From contig CM060977.1 in NCBI GenBank assembly GCA_030765065.1, positions 132,870,295 to 132,934,294 on the forward strand: 64,000 bases of DNA. The letters are read 5' to 3'. Origin of the DNA: Deroplatys truncata (Eukaryota; Arthropoda; Insecta; Mantodea; Mantidae). The first letter of the stretch is position 1; each line of letters opens with the position of its first letter. This document shows positions 51,190 through 63,189 of the stretch, piece by piece. The notes beneath the pieces were generated by a model that did not search any database, had not been told where the DNA came from, and saw only the letters and a list, made by a program, of their open reading frames with translations. Position numbers and translations under genes: made by a program.

Positions 51190-51440
51190 TGAATGTGGAC
51201 AAACTGGCAACTTAGAACACACCCTGTTGTGTCCTGGGTATAAAAATTAATCTCACAAAAGTTCATTTTCTTATTTACATAATTTTAATTGAGATAAAGC
51301 TTTCCAGAAATAGCTACATTACAGGCTTCATTATAGATATAGAGGGAATAGCGATAAGCGCATGCTTTAGATCTGGACATTATACACTGTCCTTAAAATT
51401 CCATACCCTTTCCATGACATTGTGAGAAATAACTGAAAAC
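51190..51440 (-). mobile_element. family A fragment
   Basis: Matches the 18000-18160 part of copy A4: aaatagctacattacaggct, then agcgataagcgcatgctt, taaaattccatac and aactgaaaactgacaag. Both ends are missing. Confidence 0.55.
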
Positions 51441-51752
51441 TGACAAGACTTTGCTAACAGTGGATTTATTATTGCACACGACTAAATAAGAGTTTTTCTA
51501 CACGGTTAACAAAAGAAGAAATTATAAATGAAGGTTTATACTCCGAAACTACTAATGCTATTATCAAAAGCCATATTAATTATAATTATAGCATTGTGAG
51601 GCGAGACAAGGGGAAGAGAGAAAGCTACATGATATCGAGTATAATTTTCAATAACAGAACCATATCAACGCATAAGAAATGTAGAGATAAAATGCATTCC
51701 ATGTGAATTTAATTTTCATGTAGTAACAGATAAATATATTTGTACACTATGG

Positions 51753-52801
51753 GCCGGTTTCATCAACAGATGCTAAATTTTAACACAATGTTAAACTGAT
51801 TTAACACTGAACTGATTTAACACAAGTTCTGTTTCAGCAAGCAATGTTAACTTTAACAGTGTGTTAAAGTCGGTGTTAAGTTAACATCCCCATAGCCCTG
51901 TGTTAAGGTGTGTAACAAATGTTAGAAACTGGAAAATGGCTGCCTCAAACCAAGCTGGTGATGCGAGTTTGCTACAACTGGCATTTTCGAATGTCATTCC
52001 TAATAGAGTAGTAGTCTTGTCATGATAAATTTGAAACCCTGCAAAAGGAGGAATTTTTAAAATAGGGGTCATGTGCATGGTTTTATGGGAAATAACAGAG
52101 GTTAGAATACTGCCAATAGAAGAGTGTCAATTAGGTACTTAGATTTTATGCTACTAACATTTTTCATTTACTTGTGATGTTGGTATTTCCTAAACTACCA
52201 TTTGTGGGTTTATCCGGAAAGTTTTCAAACCAATTGCTTCAAGAGCAAACTATTTTTTTTGGGTCTGCTTGGTTAATCAGCGATAACACGTTTTCGTCCA
52301 CATTAGTTTCAATGCAGTGCCCACCACCAGTTTTAAACAGTCTTAAACGCTCTTCGCACCTAAAGTTTCTGGTGCAGCACTTTGTTAGCATAAAATTGCC
52401 ATAGTTGCTTACTGGATTTAAAACAAATGCATTCATTCTAATCAAATTACTCCTGGATTTTGTCCCAGGCTCCAATCTTATCCTCATTTCAGTTTACATC
52501 ATGATTCTAACCGGGAACACCACTTGGCCATTGCCATGAATGTAAATAGTTGTTGGCTGTCACAGAGCGCGCGATACGTAGACAAAAGTGCATTGGAGTA
52601 CATTCAGGAGCAGTGTAGTTCGGCCACCGCCTTCTCGAAAGCTAGCATTTGCAATTCTCTTTGCCGTTAACGAAATCTTAGCTAACAATTTGCTGTAAAA
52701 GCTTGATGAAACACAAATGTTTTAACATTATGTTAAACTTCAAACACCTTGTTAACAAACTCGATGTTAAAGTATTTTTAACATCGGTTGGTGAAACTGG
52801 C
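51753..52801. mobile_element. PIF/Harbinger-type element, internally deleted
   Basis: The left end gccggtttcatcaacagatg and right end (reverse complement) gccagtttcaccaaccgatg are terminal inverted repeats matching at 17 of 20 positions, with TAT at both borders (a 3-bp duplication as in PIF/Harbinger). Both ends continue into repeated 'gttaaa/tttaac' words. About 1.05 kb long; it keeps part of a Myb-like gene (52239-52487, minus) and no DDE transposase. Confidence 0.76.
52239..52487 (-). pseudogene. Harbinger Myb/SANT-like protein fragment
   Basis: Minus-strand frame with CTRNFRCEERLRLFKTGGGH and then DENVLSLINQADP. The 'R...FKTGGG' followed by 'DE.VLSLI' is the C-terminal part of the Myb/SANT-like (MADF-related) DNA-binding protein encoded beside the transposase in Harbinger elements. 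The N-terminal three-helix part is not readable here. Confidence 0.72.
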
Positions 52802-52979
52802 TATGTGAACTAAAAGTTTGATAAATGCTTATTATATTGCACCAAGTGCTCAAAATCAGCGACAGAACCCAGTGCTGAAAACTAACGATTTCATTCATCT
52901 TTGCACACTTGTCTGGTTTTTTATTTTTAATACATGCATGCAGTCCTTCCATATCAACATATGCGTATTATCATATGCC

Positions 52980-53960
52980 AGCAGTACTAGGGCGAGCGAA
53001 ACTTTTTTAGAAATCAAACAAGGATTAGTTTTGAACAATTTTAATGACTTTTTTTTTTTTAAAAAAATATTCCCCTTTAACATCAATACATTTTTGCATT
53101 CAATGCAACCAGTCCTTAAAGCAATGGTGCCACTCTTTCTGAGGTACTGCAGGAACTAGGTTTTTATAATTTTCCACTGCTTATCTGATGACGAAAAAAG
53201 TTTCTTAACTTTTGGAAACAAAGAGAAATCGCAAGGCGGTAGGATAGGGCTGCTTGGTGAAGGTCCATGATGCTGACCTTTAGGGCACCCACAATCAGTT
53301 TTTCGTTTTGTTGTAATAATGTTGTCAAGGTGTAACATTTTTTTTGTACATTTTTCACAAAATTTTAAAAATTTTGCAGTAATCAGACATTTTTATCTAA
53401 TGCTGTAGTAGTAAGTGGCCCATTTAAGAAAGGAAAAAAGTAACTTTTCTTCTTACCAGCACTGCAAATTCAGACTTTTGTAGGCTTAGGTTCTGTTCGA
53501 AAGACCAATTGAACTGATTAACTTTTCTTTTCTGGATCATAACAATAAATCCAAGATTCATCATCAGTAAGACACTCCAAACCAAATTTGAAGTGCTGCC
53601 CTGGAAATTTTCCAGAGTTTTTCTATGTCAACCAATGCACTGTTTTTGATCAGGAGTCAGTTTATGCTCAATCTATCACAAAAGTTTGTCTAAATGATGT
53701 AAAATGCTTCAGATTTGACTTGCACCAATGCCCAATGTCGCCCGAATAAATTCCTAAGATGTCCGTCGATCTTCAAGCATTGCTTGAACAGTGGCAATAT
53801 TTTCATTAGTAACAGCAGTTCTTGGGCTTCACGAAATTCATCACACCATCTCGAATTCACCCCACCAATTATAAAATATTGGCATAGATGGGGTTTCTTC
53901 CCCAAATGCATTTCTAAGCCAAACTTCACATCGTCTAGGCATTATGACTTAAAATCTTAA
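52980..53960 (-). mobile_element. mariner relic, minus strand
   Basis: The - strand carries WCDEFREAQELLLLMKILPL and then FKQCLKIDGHLRNL (second HTH region, ~53870-53720), and later PSSPILPPCDFSLFPKVKKL (~53270-53180), a decayed form of the 'SPDLAPCDFFLFPKLK' block holding the third catalytic Asp. Frames are broken and terminal repeats are not recognised. A different lineage from the mariner at 4011-5279. Confidence 0.75.
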
Positions 53961-54889
53961 ATAAATCAGCCCGGAAATGTTCTCTAGTCAATTCAGTTTT
54001 TGGATGAACACAAAATCTTCAGTGGTTGGTTGTCTCACAAATAGCTGCAGTGAACATGATTGTTAATGAGCTTTCTCAAGGAACAAGTTACAATTTGGCA
54101 ATTATAGATATGTACAAAATTTTTTAACCTGGTTTGCACAATAGTTTTATTATCGTTTAGAAAAGTGAAAACAATGATATCTCAGACCAACAATTGATTT
54201 CAACTAGTGTTTTTTCTTTTAGGTTAACAAAGACTAGGTTGATTGCAGGAGCAATATTGACAGCAAAGCAACTTGTTATAAAAATCAGCAAATGCACAAT
54301 AAGTACTTTTGAACTTAGGTTTTTATTATTTTTGTTCTAATTAATCTCTTACCTTTAAGAGTATTCGAAGATATTTTTATCTGACGATCATATTTGACTT
54401 CCCATAAAATGGAATATTGCAGCTGAGGTCATTTTTACTTTATAGGGCGACTTGCACCAAACCTGGAGTAAGCTCTACTTTCGTCGCAAACTACTATTCA
54501 AGTCAACACACGGCGACTTCCATGCGAGAGTAAACTACTTCCGAAGACTTTTACTCCTTTCAGATACTCCCAGATTATATTACCGGAGAGCACTATCATG
54601 CATGTTACTACGTAATTAAATAGAGCACAAATATAGGCTAGAATTTACTCTTGTGATCTGGATGGAATAACTAACCTGTCGATTGAACTAGAATAGCATA
54701 TCGTATTTGGAGGAAGATATTTTTTATGCGTTCATGGATTAGATTAAATTGATGATCTCGAAGAAAACCATGATTACTTAGGTTACATTGATCTCGACCA
54801 AAAAAAAAAAAAAAGGGGGGAGACTGCAACAGTGCTATGCCAGAACCATGACACTTAGAAAGTTCAATGAACCACAAAAAAGTAGATAT
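53961..54889. other. spacer, nothing firm
   Basis: Possible N-terminal remains of the mariner lie at its left edge. 54430-54560 is richer in CpG (ctttcgtcgcaaactac, acacacggcgacttcc) than its surroundings and could be a decayed element end or an exon/promoter; I cannot decide. Confidence 0.3.
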
Positions 54890-55265
54890 TTTAAAACACA
54901 TAATTTACTTTAAATAAGTCTTTTTTGTGGCATAAGCCATTTCTGAGATATCCGTTATTAAAGATTTGAATTGTTCAATACCTATTCTTTTAAAGTCCCA
55001 CTGATTTTCAGTTGTTTCTCGTGATTGCATAGAAACAGTATGGAATTTTAAGGCCAGCATATAGCATCCAGTTGTTAAACATTTGACTATTGCTGTTCTC
55101 TTTATATTTATACTGAAATGTGTAATGTAGCTATTTTTGCAAAGGTTTATTTGGATTAAATGTAGTAGATAAAACAGTAAGCTTTAGTAAGAGCAGTTTG
55201 TATATCCACTAATAAAGATAGAGGGCAGAGAAAGTCACGTGAATATAGCACATCAGATTTTTATA
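54890..55265 (+). mobile_element. family A fragment (3' half)
   Basis: Contains cataagccatttctgagata, then catacta-ggaatttta, aacatttgactattgctgtt and the 3' end gcagagaaagtcacgtgaat plus acatcagattttt. The 5' half is missing. Confidence 0.68.
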
Positions 55266-55884
55266 CTACTTTTCTCATTTCATGTTCCCCATGGCACAAT
55301 TAGTGCTTTCTGGGAACTGTGGATCAGTGTCAAAATATCTGAATTTCCATTCCTACTATTCCAGTACGTAACTTAAGACACATTTAAAGAACATAGGTGA
55401 CCAAAAAATTCCTTAGAATTTTATCACTCTTCTCCTCTGTTACCCAAATAGTTTCAGTACTAAATAATTGGTTTGACAGTAACAACATTTATATAAATTT
55501 TGGAACTAAGTATGTTCATTTTCACACAAATGCAATGAAACCAACACTATAAATGCAAAACTTTTAATTATAGATCATATTACGAATTGGAGACCATATT
55601 TACTACACCTACTGAAACTATCTCTGCAGGATTTGCAATCAAACCATTAATTCATGTTGCAAATAAAAGCATCACAAAGACAGTAATACTATGCTTATTT
55701 TCATTCTATTACGACTTCTAGAATTTAATTCTGGGGAAATTCAGTAGACTAAAAAAAAATTTGACTACACAGAAGTGTTCAAAACAAAATCAGATATATA
55801 CAACAAACAAACCAGATACTGGCAAAACTTTTATTGCTAACGACCATTATAAATATTTTTGTAAATTTTCCAATTAAAATAACA
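55266..55884. other. spacer, nothing recognised
   Basis: AT-rich, no coding or repeat signature. Confidence 0.35.
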
Positions 55885-56012
55885 TTGGAAAGGTAGAATC
55901 AGATGACTGAAAAATTCAATGCCATAGCCGGGATTTGAACCACCGGGAGATACGTGGTTCAAATCCCGGCTATGGCATTGAATTTTTCAGTCATCTGATT
56001 CTACCTTTCCAA
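55885..56012. repeat. perfect palindrome, 59-bp arms, of a tRNA-like SINE head
   Basis: Arms 55885-55943 and 55954-56012 are exact reverse complements with a 10-nt spacer (cgggagatac). Each arm holds the B-box GGTTCAAATCC and the attgaatttttcagtcatct segment of a second SINE type. The + arm continues into aaccctgtccaacacacggc, which the other arm lacks. Confidence 0.95.
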
Positions 56013-56519
56013 CCCTGTCCAACACACGGCTTGTGTGAAAGAACAATTAATTCCATTAAAATAACATTGGTTTGTAATTTTAGCGACATACTCTACATAA
56101 GATTTAAAATTTATTTTCCAAATATGCATAATGTAATTATGTAGTTTTGACGTAATCTACATCCTAGGTTAGACAGCTCTCTCTTAAGCTGGCCTAACTC
56201 GCTATAGGATCTACAGATTGATTTGTTATACAATATAAGATCCATTTCTGATTTTTATTATCTCCCCATTCTGATCATTTTCTTTTGTACACTGCTTTGT
56301 CTACCAGGATTGTTAAATTCACAAGTTCTTGCTTGTCATATTTAAGCAATAGCAAGTTTAAGATAGCAGAACTAAACTAAAAATAAGGCGGTGTTCGTAG
56401 GTATCATTAAACCTCCTCAAGGCACAAAATGTTAGGGAATAGTTAAAATTGCAAACAATTTTATCTGACCCACAACCAAATAAAACAATCTCTTTACATT
56501 TATTATCTTTCCTACTAAG

Positions 56520-56650
56520 CAGAATGGCTCAGGTGGTAGCATCTTAGGCTCGTATTAGGGGAGTCCCAGGCAGAATTCCTGTTGGACCAACCCTCACTTT
56601 AGGATTTTTGGTGCTTTTCCAGGTTAAGCAAATGCTGGGATGCATTTTAT
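56520..56650 (+). mobile_element. tRNA-like SINE head, third type
   Basis: The A-box-like tggctcaggtggtagcatct is followed by a weak B-box-like ggcagaattcctg about 40 bp on, then ttttccaggttaagcaaatg. Resembles a tRNA-derived SINE start but has no second copy in the window to confirm. Confidence 0.4.
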
Positions 56651-57194
56651 ACTACCACATTTTCCTTAATTTCATTCTTTTCAGGGATTGCAGGCCTGGC
56701 ACAGTGGTGAAACATATGCTTAAAGGAGAGAACAGTTTCTTCCCTGGGACAGAACCTCCTGTCCATCACTTCTTTCAGATATGGAAGCAAGAGAGGAAAT
56801 CAAAGGGGCATCAGAGGATGCATTATATAATGAAGTGATCAGAATGCAAATTTTGCCTCATCTGATTTTAAAGTAAAAGGGAATTACATTTTATTATAAT
56901 CCTTGACTTTACAATACTGCTTCCTTCTATAATGCATGCTGAAATTATTCTTTGGGCTGCAATAAACTAGTATTATAACAGCAAAGAGCATCACTTCCTA
57001 GGCTATTCATAAACTTCTAGTCCATATTTTATGCTTCCTAATATGAACAAAAACTTACAAAAAATAGGAACTTATAACCCACAACCATAGAAAACAAATA
57101 AGATAATTTGAGTGAGTCTACTATAATTTATGTCGCTCATTACTGAATGTTCACATCATTTACTTCTCATTGGTTACTGCTGGTTATCAGTAAT
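56651..57194. other. spacer, nothing recognised
   Basis: No coding or repeat signature beyond the possible SINE body at its left edge. Confidence 0.35.
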
Positions 57195-57795
57195 GGTTAC
57201 TAGTTCACTTAAGTTCAAAGGAGTTGTAAACAAGACAAGTGCTTCATTGTCTGTTGGGCAAACTACAACTTTTCCTGCTTAGCATGTCTCTACCTCTATA
57301 CAAAACAGTTCTCTTCAGATAAATTTTAAAAACCATTATTACAACAGTTCAATTTATGAAGCAGAATGCATTCATCCAGATTCATCTATAATTAACTGTT
57401 ATAGCTGAGGGTTTGACACTACACAAGTACTGTAGTTCGTTTTCGGTATAAGCCTTTGGTGTACATGTTGCATGTGTGGAGAAACGTGAACATCGAAAGT
57501 GGAGATAAGACAATTGTGTTAAATGTTTTTAACAAATTCTGTGAAAAGTAATAGACAATGAATGTGGTTAGCAATAATTGATCGTCTTTAGTGATGCAGA
57601 ACTGTTGCTTGGATTGTCTGTCGCATTTGTTTTCCGTTGTATTTTCTAACCTATAGTATTCATTTTAACTCTACTCATAAAAGTTGAGAACATAAGAGGT
57701 ATATTGATATTAGTCATTAAATAAATGATTTATAAAATCTGAAGTTGAGAAATTTAATCCAGTACCTTTAATCACATGTGGAATAGTAAATAGGT
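57195..57795 (+). repeat. family C repeat, copy 3
   Basis: Shares ttaagttcaaaggagtt with copy 1, and gacaattgtgttaaatg and gttgggcaaactacaact with copy 2. It ends near aatccagtacctttaatcac. Not within a gene intron as far as I can see, unlike copies 1 and 2. Confidence 0.68.
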
Positions 57796-60002
57796 GCAAA
57801 ACAAACAAACACTCAGCTACACTGAGGCTGAGGAGCCCTCCAATGCTCAGCTATGCCTTGCTGCTTAGGGCCATCAATCTTATTTTCAGCTACGTTGGGG
57901 TTTCAAATGTTGGCAGCAGAGAGAGAATGCAACCAACATTCCCAGGATGCCACCAGATGCATACAATGTTACTTCTGTGTATCAGTAATGTGGAACAAAA
58001 CTTACCAAATATTCCATAAACTCGTGGAAATACCTAAAGCACTAGGTTCATTGTTTGCTGTGCAGTGTATGCGTGTGTTATATGCGTATAGTGATTTTGG
58101 CCATAATCCTATACTGCGATTTATCCTAAGTTTTACATTATCATCAAATTACGATATAATGCAATAGAATTTAATACTTATTTACACATATATGAGGTAA
58201 AAATCTGCCCACACATCACAATACTCTATTGCATCAAAAATAAGCCGCATCTGGATTGAGTCAAGAAAAATTAGTATAGATGTTTATTTTCTTGTACTTA
58301 CATATACATAAACATTTTTCCGAGCATACAATGAATCACATTCGTCCAGGCCATACTTCCATCCTCACATTTTATGGGCAAACCATAAAGTTGAAAAGTG
58401 TGGCAGAATAAGTTGCGGAGTTCCACGAGGTTCAATACTTGCGCCTCTTATTTCTCATTTATAAGAACAATTTACCCCTCTAAATTAAAGACAAGGATAA
58501 TATAATCCTTTTGTAGGACAACACTGTGGTATTGGAATGAAAAAGTAACTTTTCAAGCTTGGTTATAAATAATGTACTTTATAATCGTTTTCTGGGGGCA
58601 ACAAAAATATTTGTTGAATTATAGAAAAAAAGCATCAAGAATAATAGTAAGCGCTTATTACAGATTATTCTGCAGGTGCTGTTTAACCCTACTAATGTGA
58701 ATATATTTCCTCATTCAGGTGTTTTATAACTAAAGTAATATTTACAAAGACCAACAACAAACTTACTTGCTATCAAAACAGAACATAGTATATGAAAATA
58801 TTCGATGCCTTACCAAAAGATACATTTGGCTATTGTGCAAGTGTAAAACACAACGATCAAACTTTTTTTTTATTCAAGAGTTGACAACAAAAATTCTCAT
58901 TCAAAATAAGACCTGGCAAAACTTGGTGATTGGGTTGCACCTGCATTGTGGACAGGTATTATTTATATTCGTATATGAAGACAATTATAAAAATGAATCT
59001 ACATGCAAGAATATATCAGTGTAAAGATCTGTGTTAACAAGAGACATCTGAAATATTGACTCTTATTCTAATGGGAAAATGCCACTGATTCTCTCACAGA
59101 GCATATTATTTCCCGCGCTTGTTCTTTAATTGGGATACCTTTACCAAATACATCTTGTTTGGTTATCGAGTATACTGTTATTCGTTTGGCTCGCTCTTTG
59201 TCACCATTTTTTGGACATTGTTAAATATCCATTAAAAGTGTTAACACAATTGCAAATGCTCACAACACACGCACGGATACAAAAATCAAGTAATCACAAA
59301 GCAAATAATCATATGGTCATCGCAGCCTTCGGATCCCCAAGCGGCGACCTTTGTGCAGTAGCCAAACACTTGTTCCCTACCCTCCCTAACCGCAAGCACC
59401 ATAAAATCTTAGTGACATCCATGTGCATATGCGCGTTGTTGCCAAAATTAAAAATAGTATTTAAAAGCAAAACTTTGCAGGTGATTTCCACATGTACAGA
59501 ATACAATCATGCAGTTTGTCTGCTTGCTTTACACACAAAATAACTATGTAAATAACTATGAATCGCATAGTAATTACATTTAAGTTGCAAACGCTTTAAA
59601 ATATAACTGAACTAATGAATGATCTGAACTAATATACTGCGCTACAAGAATAGAAATGCATGTTAACATATCCGAGAGAAACTTAGAAACATGTTCCGAA
59701 TAAACTATACATTGTTGGACTATCATTAAATAATTAAAATACATAAATATTAATTTATTTTGAAAGGAACTCTTACTCCCAAATCAAAGCATCATTTTTG
59801 ATTATGCTGTGCGCGGAGCTATGGTAAAAAGTTTATCACTTGTATCACAACAATGTTTTATTAATATAAAGCTAATACAAGAAGTTGTGTATTGTTTAAG
59901 GTGTAAGATTTATAAGCATGACATCTTCTGTTTACTTAAATGAATAGCTTTATTATAAAATGCAGGATAAGTAAAAATACGAAGGCAAAAGAAAGAAAAT
60001 AA
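57796..60002. other. spacer with a small LINE RT relic
   Basis: Apart from the fragment at 58405-58560 nothing is firm. Open frames of 104 residues (57853-58167) and 137 residues (59130-59543), both +, have no recognisable domain. 59310-59400 is locally GC-richer. Confidence 0.3.
58405..58560 (+). mobile_element. LINE reverse-transcriptase fragment
   Basis: The + strand reads SCGVPRGSILAPLISHL, close to the RT motif 'GVPQGSILGPLLF..Y'. A stop follows and the catalytic block is not readable. Very short. Confidence 0.6.
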
Positions 60003-60565
60003 AAAAAAATCTTATGTATTATATTCACAAGATTATCTCTTACTCACTCTTCTACAAACTACTTTCACAAAAGCTTATTCTATCTACTTCTTAAATAATA
60101 AGATAAAATTTCATTGCACATATCGTTGTAATTATAAGGATACATAGGCTAAAGCGATAGTCAGATTTTTAAAATACAGATGACTATATGATGACTTTGA
60201 AATTCCATGCTCTTAGCATGACCACGAGGAAAATACAAACAGAGACTTCCAACTTGTATTTCAAAATTCAAACCAACAACAAAAAATTTCTCGGAAATGG
60301 TTAACACAATTTGACCTAAAATTTGTCCTTTACCGAGATTGCATTTTACGCAGAGTAAGATTTTGTCTCTCTCTTAGAATTTACCAGTAATACAACAAGT
60401 TGAGAACGAGGAAAATTTTACAAGTTATTCCCAGAATATAAAATTCATGATACAAATTTTATTTTTCCTGCAAATATCTTAAACTTGCGGTATTTTACTA
60501 AAAATCGTTAAGATGTTTTTGAGAAATTCAAAACAATAACAAACATTTTTCCACATAAAAGGTTC
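60003..60565 (-). mobile_element. family A fragment (minus, 3' half)
   Basis: Starts aaaaaaaatcttatgtatta and attcacaagattatctctta, continues aaagcttattctatctactt, aaaagattttgtct-like and taaaaatcgttaagatgttt, and stops near aacatttttccacataaaag. Confidence 0.65.
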
Positions 60566-60610
60566 TTTTCTACATGTTCTTGAACATTACACATAAAAAT
60601 CTGGCTTTGC

Positions 60611-60730
60611 TTATTCAGTTTTTGTAGCCCTTTTCTTCGTGGTCTTGGCATTACTGATATTCGGCAGAGGGTCACTTGCTGGTGCGACCGGAGGGGCATC
60701 AACTTGGTTCGTTTCCCAAGGTCTCCACAT
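60611..60730 (-). CDS. short ORF, 39 aa, unknown
   Basis: Reads MWRPWETNQVDAPPVAPASD and then PLPNISNAKTTKKRATKTE. Proline-rich then lysine/threonine-rich; codon use looks less AT-driven than the surroundings. It starts 115 bp from the oppositely directed 63-residue ORF at 60846. I recognise no family. It could be the first exon of a gene, a transposon ORF remnant or chance. Confidence 0.3.
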   Translation of the reverse strand: MWRPWETNQVDAPPVAPASDPLPNISNAKTTKKRATKTE

Positions 60731-60845
60731 CTTAATTAAACTATTAAACGCTAATAACTATTAAACACTGCTAAACTTACAAAACTGCACTAAGTAAAAC
60801 ACTATATAACTTCTCTGAAGAAGTAATATAGAAGCTTAGCTGAAC
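60731..60845. promoter_or_regulatory. possible divergent promoter between two short ORFs
   Basis: 115 bp, AT-rich, between two ATGs facing away from each other, with repeated 'ctattaaac' words (about 60739-60770) and a TATA-like ctatataac at about 60800-60810. It depends entirely on the two ORFs being real. Confidence 0.2.
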
Positions 60846-61037
60846 ATGGAAGAAAAGCACGAGCGAACAGTCACAGCTGCTAAAACCGAAGAAACAGCAG
60901 AAATGACATTGCAACAACGCTTTGCTTTGGTGGAGCTGGAGAAAGGACCACGTGTTGTGTTTAAGGGATGGGAAGACCCTACTAATCGTTTACTGATGGG
61001 TTTATGGTCAGGCTTCAAAGCTTTCCGTTCGCTTTGA
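60846..61037 (+). CDS. short ORF, 63 aa, unknown
   Basis: Reads MEEKHERTVTAAKTEETAEM and later RFALVELEKGPRVVFKGWED, then PTNRLLMGLWSGFKAFRSL. Acidic N-terminal helix-like part, then a short hydrophobic/aromatic C-terminus; composition is protein-like and unlike the AT-rich noise frames. A TATA-like ctatataac lies about 40 bp upstream. No family recognised, no obvious splice donor before the stop. Real small gene, retroposed fragment and transposon ORF all remain possible. Confidence 0.38.
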   Translation: MEEKHERTVTAAKTEETAEMTLQQRFALVELEKGPRVVFKGWEDPTNRLLMGLWSGFKAFRSL

Positions 61038-62750
61038 AGCCGGTTGGGGAAAGGATGCCCGCGACTAGTTTACAAATAGGATGATGCAAAGTAACTTCTC
61101 AGTACACAGACAATCTCTCAACTGATGCAAATACATTGCAAGCACAAAGGAAGGCACTGTTTATAACTGTAGCGACAGCAGAAAATAAGACGTACAGTCC
61201 ACGTTACTGCAATGGTCGTTTGCCAGGCATGTCATGCTAATCAGGTGTTACAATATCGGCAAGATTTTTGCATCTATCATTGCTATGGAAACATCTTAGT
61301 TCTAATTGATCATTCTAATCATTGCCATGGCAACCACTATGGCATAACCATCCCCTCCCATTCATTTAAAGCTTTCTGCCATGTGGTTAGTAACTGTCAA
61401 TCCCTTTCTTGATTGGCGCCTACTATACATAACATTTTAATTTATCATGGCCCATGAAATCAGATTACAATTAAGGGATACAATGGAAATAACAAACTAA
61501 TAGGTTAGCTACACTCATAACATTGCATTAATGCAATATTGTATACTTCGAGATCTGCCTGGCAATTAAATGGTCTCGCCTTTTTGTAATCCACAGAGCC
61601 CCAATATATAGACATGGCCAGCTTTCGTGTAACCTAATCAGTTTGCATGACATCCCTTGACCTAGCCATTTTTGTTTACTTCTTCCTTTCAGTTTTGTAG
61701 ACTTTGACACACACTAAATGCAGTCATTTCATTGGCCAAAGCCATCAAGCCATTGTTAAATCTTCTGTTTTGAATATGTCCTTATTTGCTTTCAAGACTT
61801 TCAAAGACTAAAAATATTAGAAGCAATTTGACAAGGAAAGTTGCAACAACAGTGCTAGTTTGGTATAGGGGTAGGAATAAAATGCATCCAAATTACTTAC
61901 GGAATCTAGCATTTTTAGTATCCAATGTTTTGCAGAGAATGTGTGTGTTTCATGACGGAAGTGTTGCTGGAATTAAGCCATTTTAACCTTTTTAGCAGCT
62001 GTTCTTATATAGTGGTTACCGGCAACATTTTGTAGTGTTGCCAACCAGAGAAGGTAAAATGTTGCTAATGGATTTTCGCCATAAAAGGCAAGAATTTACA
62101 ATACTCATGAATCATTAGAGTTTACTCTTATGGATCCTACAGTTATGTACTGTTGTCACTGCAGTTGCAACAAAATACTTCACTTATAAAAATTATCCCT
62201 CTGCTATGTTGCCCTCAATGTTGGCAGCAGGACAGTATAAGCAATGCTCCTGGGCAGGATTCAATGCGATGGGATTGTGCAATAGGATAATAGGAACAAA
62301 AGTGATATTTTTCACAAATGTAATGAAATATGTTAACCACAACGCCCAGCAATGTTAATGTGTAGTATGTTATGCAAGTAATGAAGGTAAGCATGCAGAT
62401 TCATGTGTATAGTGAATGTGATTCCTACTCGTATACAGAATATTATCTACAAGTCTTGTAAAGCTTTGAATTTGACAAAAATTTGATGGTGTAAAAGGAG
62501 CTCAAGTTCAGAATCTGGAGGGGAAAGAAATTTTTTTTTTTAAAGTATTAAGGTGCACCCATTGAAATGGGAAAGGGAAGAAAGGAGGGAGGAAGAAAGA
62601 AAAGAAAAGAAAAAAAAAGGCGTGTGCTTGAATGCAACATTTTTCAAATCCTACACAGCACATCTTGTTTACACCATTTACAATACAGTTGTGTAGCCAC
62701 TGCGCTACCTTCCATGTTTTTTCTGTAGCAAAGCATGGGATACTTCTGTG
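61038..62750. other. spacer, no gene seen
   Basis: Two 'attgctatgg / attgccatgg' words near 61278-61330 are the only local repetition. A purine-rich low-complexity tract lies at 62565-62622. The short frames at 61212, 61528 and 61786 have no coding character. Confidence 0.35.
62565..62622. repeat. GA-rich low-complexity tract
   Basis: Almost pure purine run (gggaagaaaggagggaggaa, then agaaaagaaaag repeats). Confidence 0.9.
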
Positions 62751-63018
62751 AAAATTGAGTTTTATTTATGGACGCTCTTTCTATGGCTCTTAGCGTCCCA
62801 TTCCATATTGGGTGTGAAAGACCGGTAATTTTGCTCAGAGGCCTCTATCAGGCTTGAGGTTCTTTTACATGCCATAAATCTCAGACACGGGACCACCGGC
62901 TTTACTTCCCTCCCGAAGGAAGCCATGCTAAGGATTTTTACGCCCGAAAAACTCCATCGCCCTCTGCCGGGTTTGAACCCGCGACCTTAGGAACTAGAGG
63001 CTAGCACGGTACCACTTC
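62751..63018 (-). mobile_element. SINE, nearly full length, minus strand
   Basis: Tail aaaattgagttttatttatg at the left, then atattgggtgtgaaagaccg, aggcctctatcaggcttgag, aagccatgctaaggattttt, the B-box complement GGGTTTGAACCC, and gaactagaggctagcacggt at the right. Its body is among the least diverged in the window. Confidence 0.9.
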
Positions 63019-63189
63019 TAAGAAAGACTGCAGAATCACTTCTCACGTGTAGCAAGCTTTACTTCTGTAATGTATAAATAACACATAGTGAACTACTTAA
63101 TTTCGATATACATTTCTTACACAGCACATGGTAAAAGTTCAAAACAGAATTGTAATTATGATGCAAAATACATGGTTTCAAAATCTCAT

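Noticed and set aside
54348-54560. Rsf1 5' non-coding exon and promoter
   Set aside because: A donor-like site and locally higher CpG are present, but with no transcript evidence this is only one of several possibilities.
57853-58167. 104-residue + ORF as a gene
   Set aside because: No recognisable family and it lies next to repeat sequence; composition is not convincing.
59130-59543. 137-residue + ORF as a gene
   Set aside because: No domain, no splice or promoter context and an overlapping minus frame; length is within chance for 64 kb of six-frame reading.
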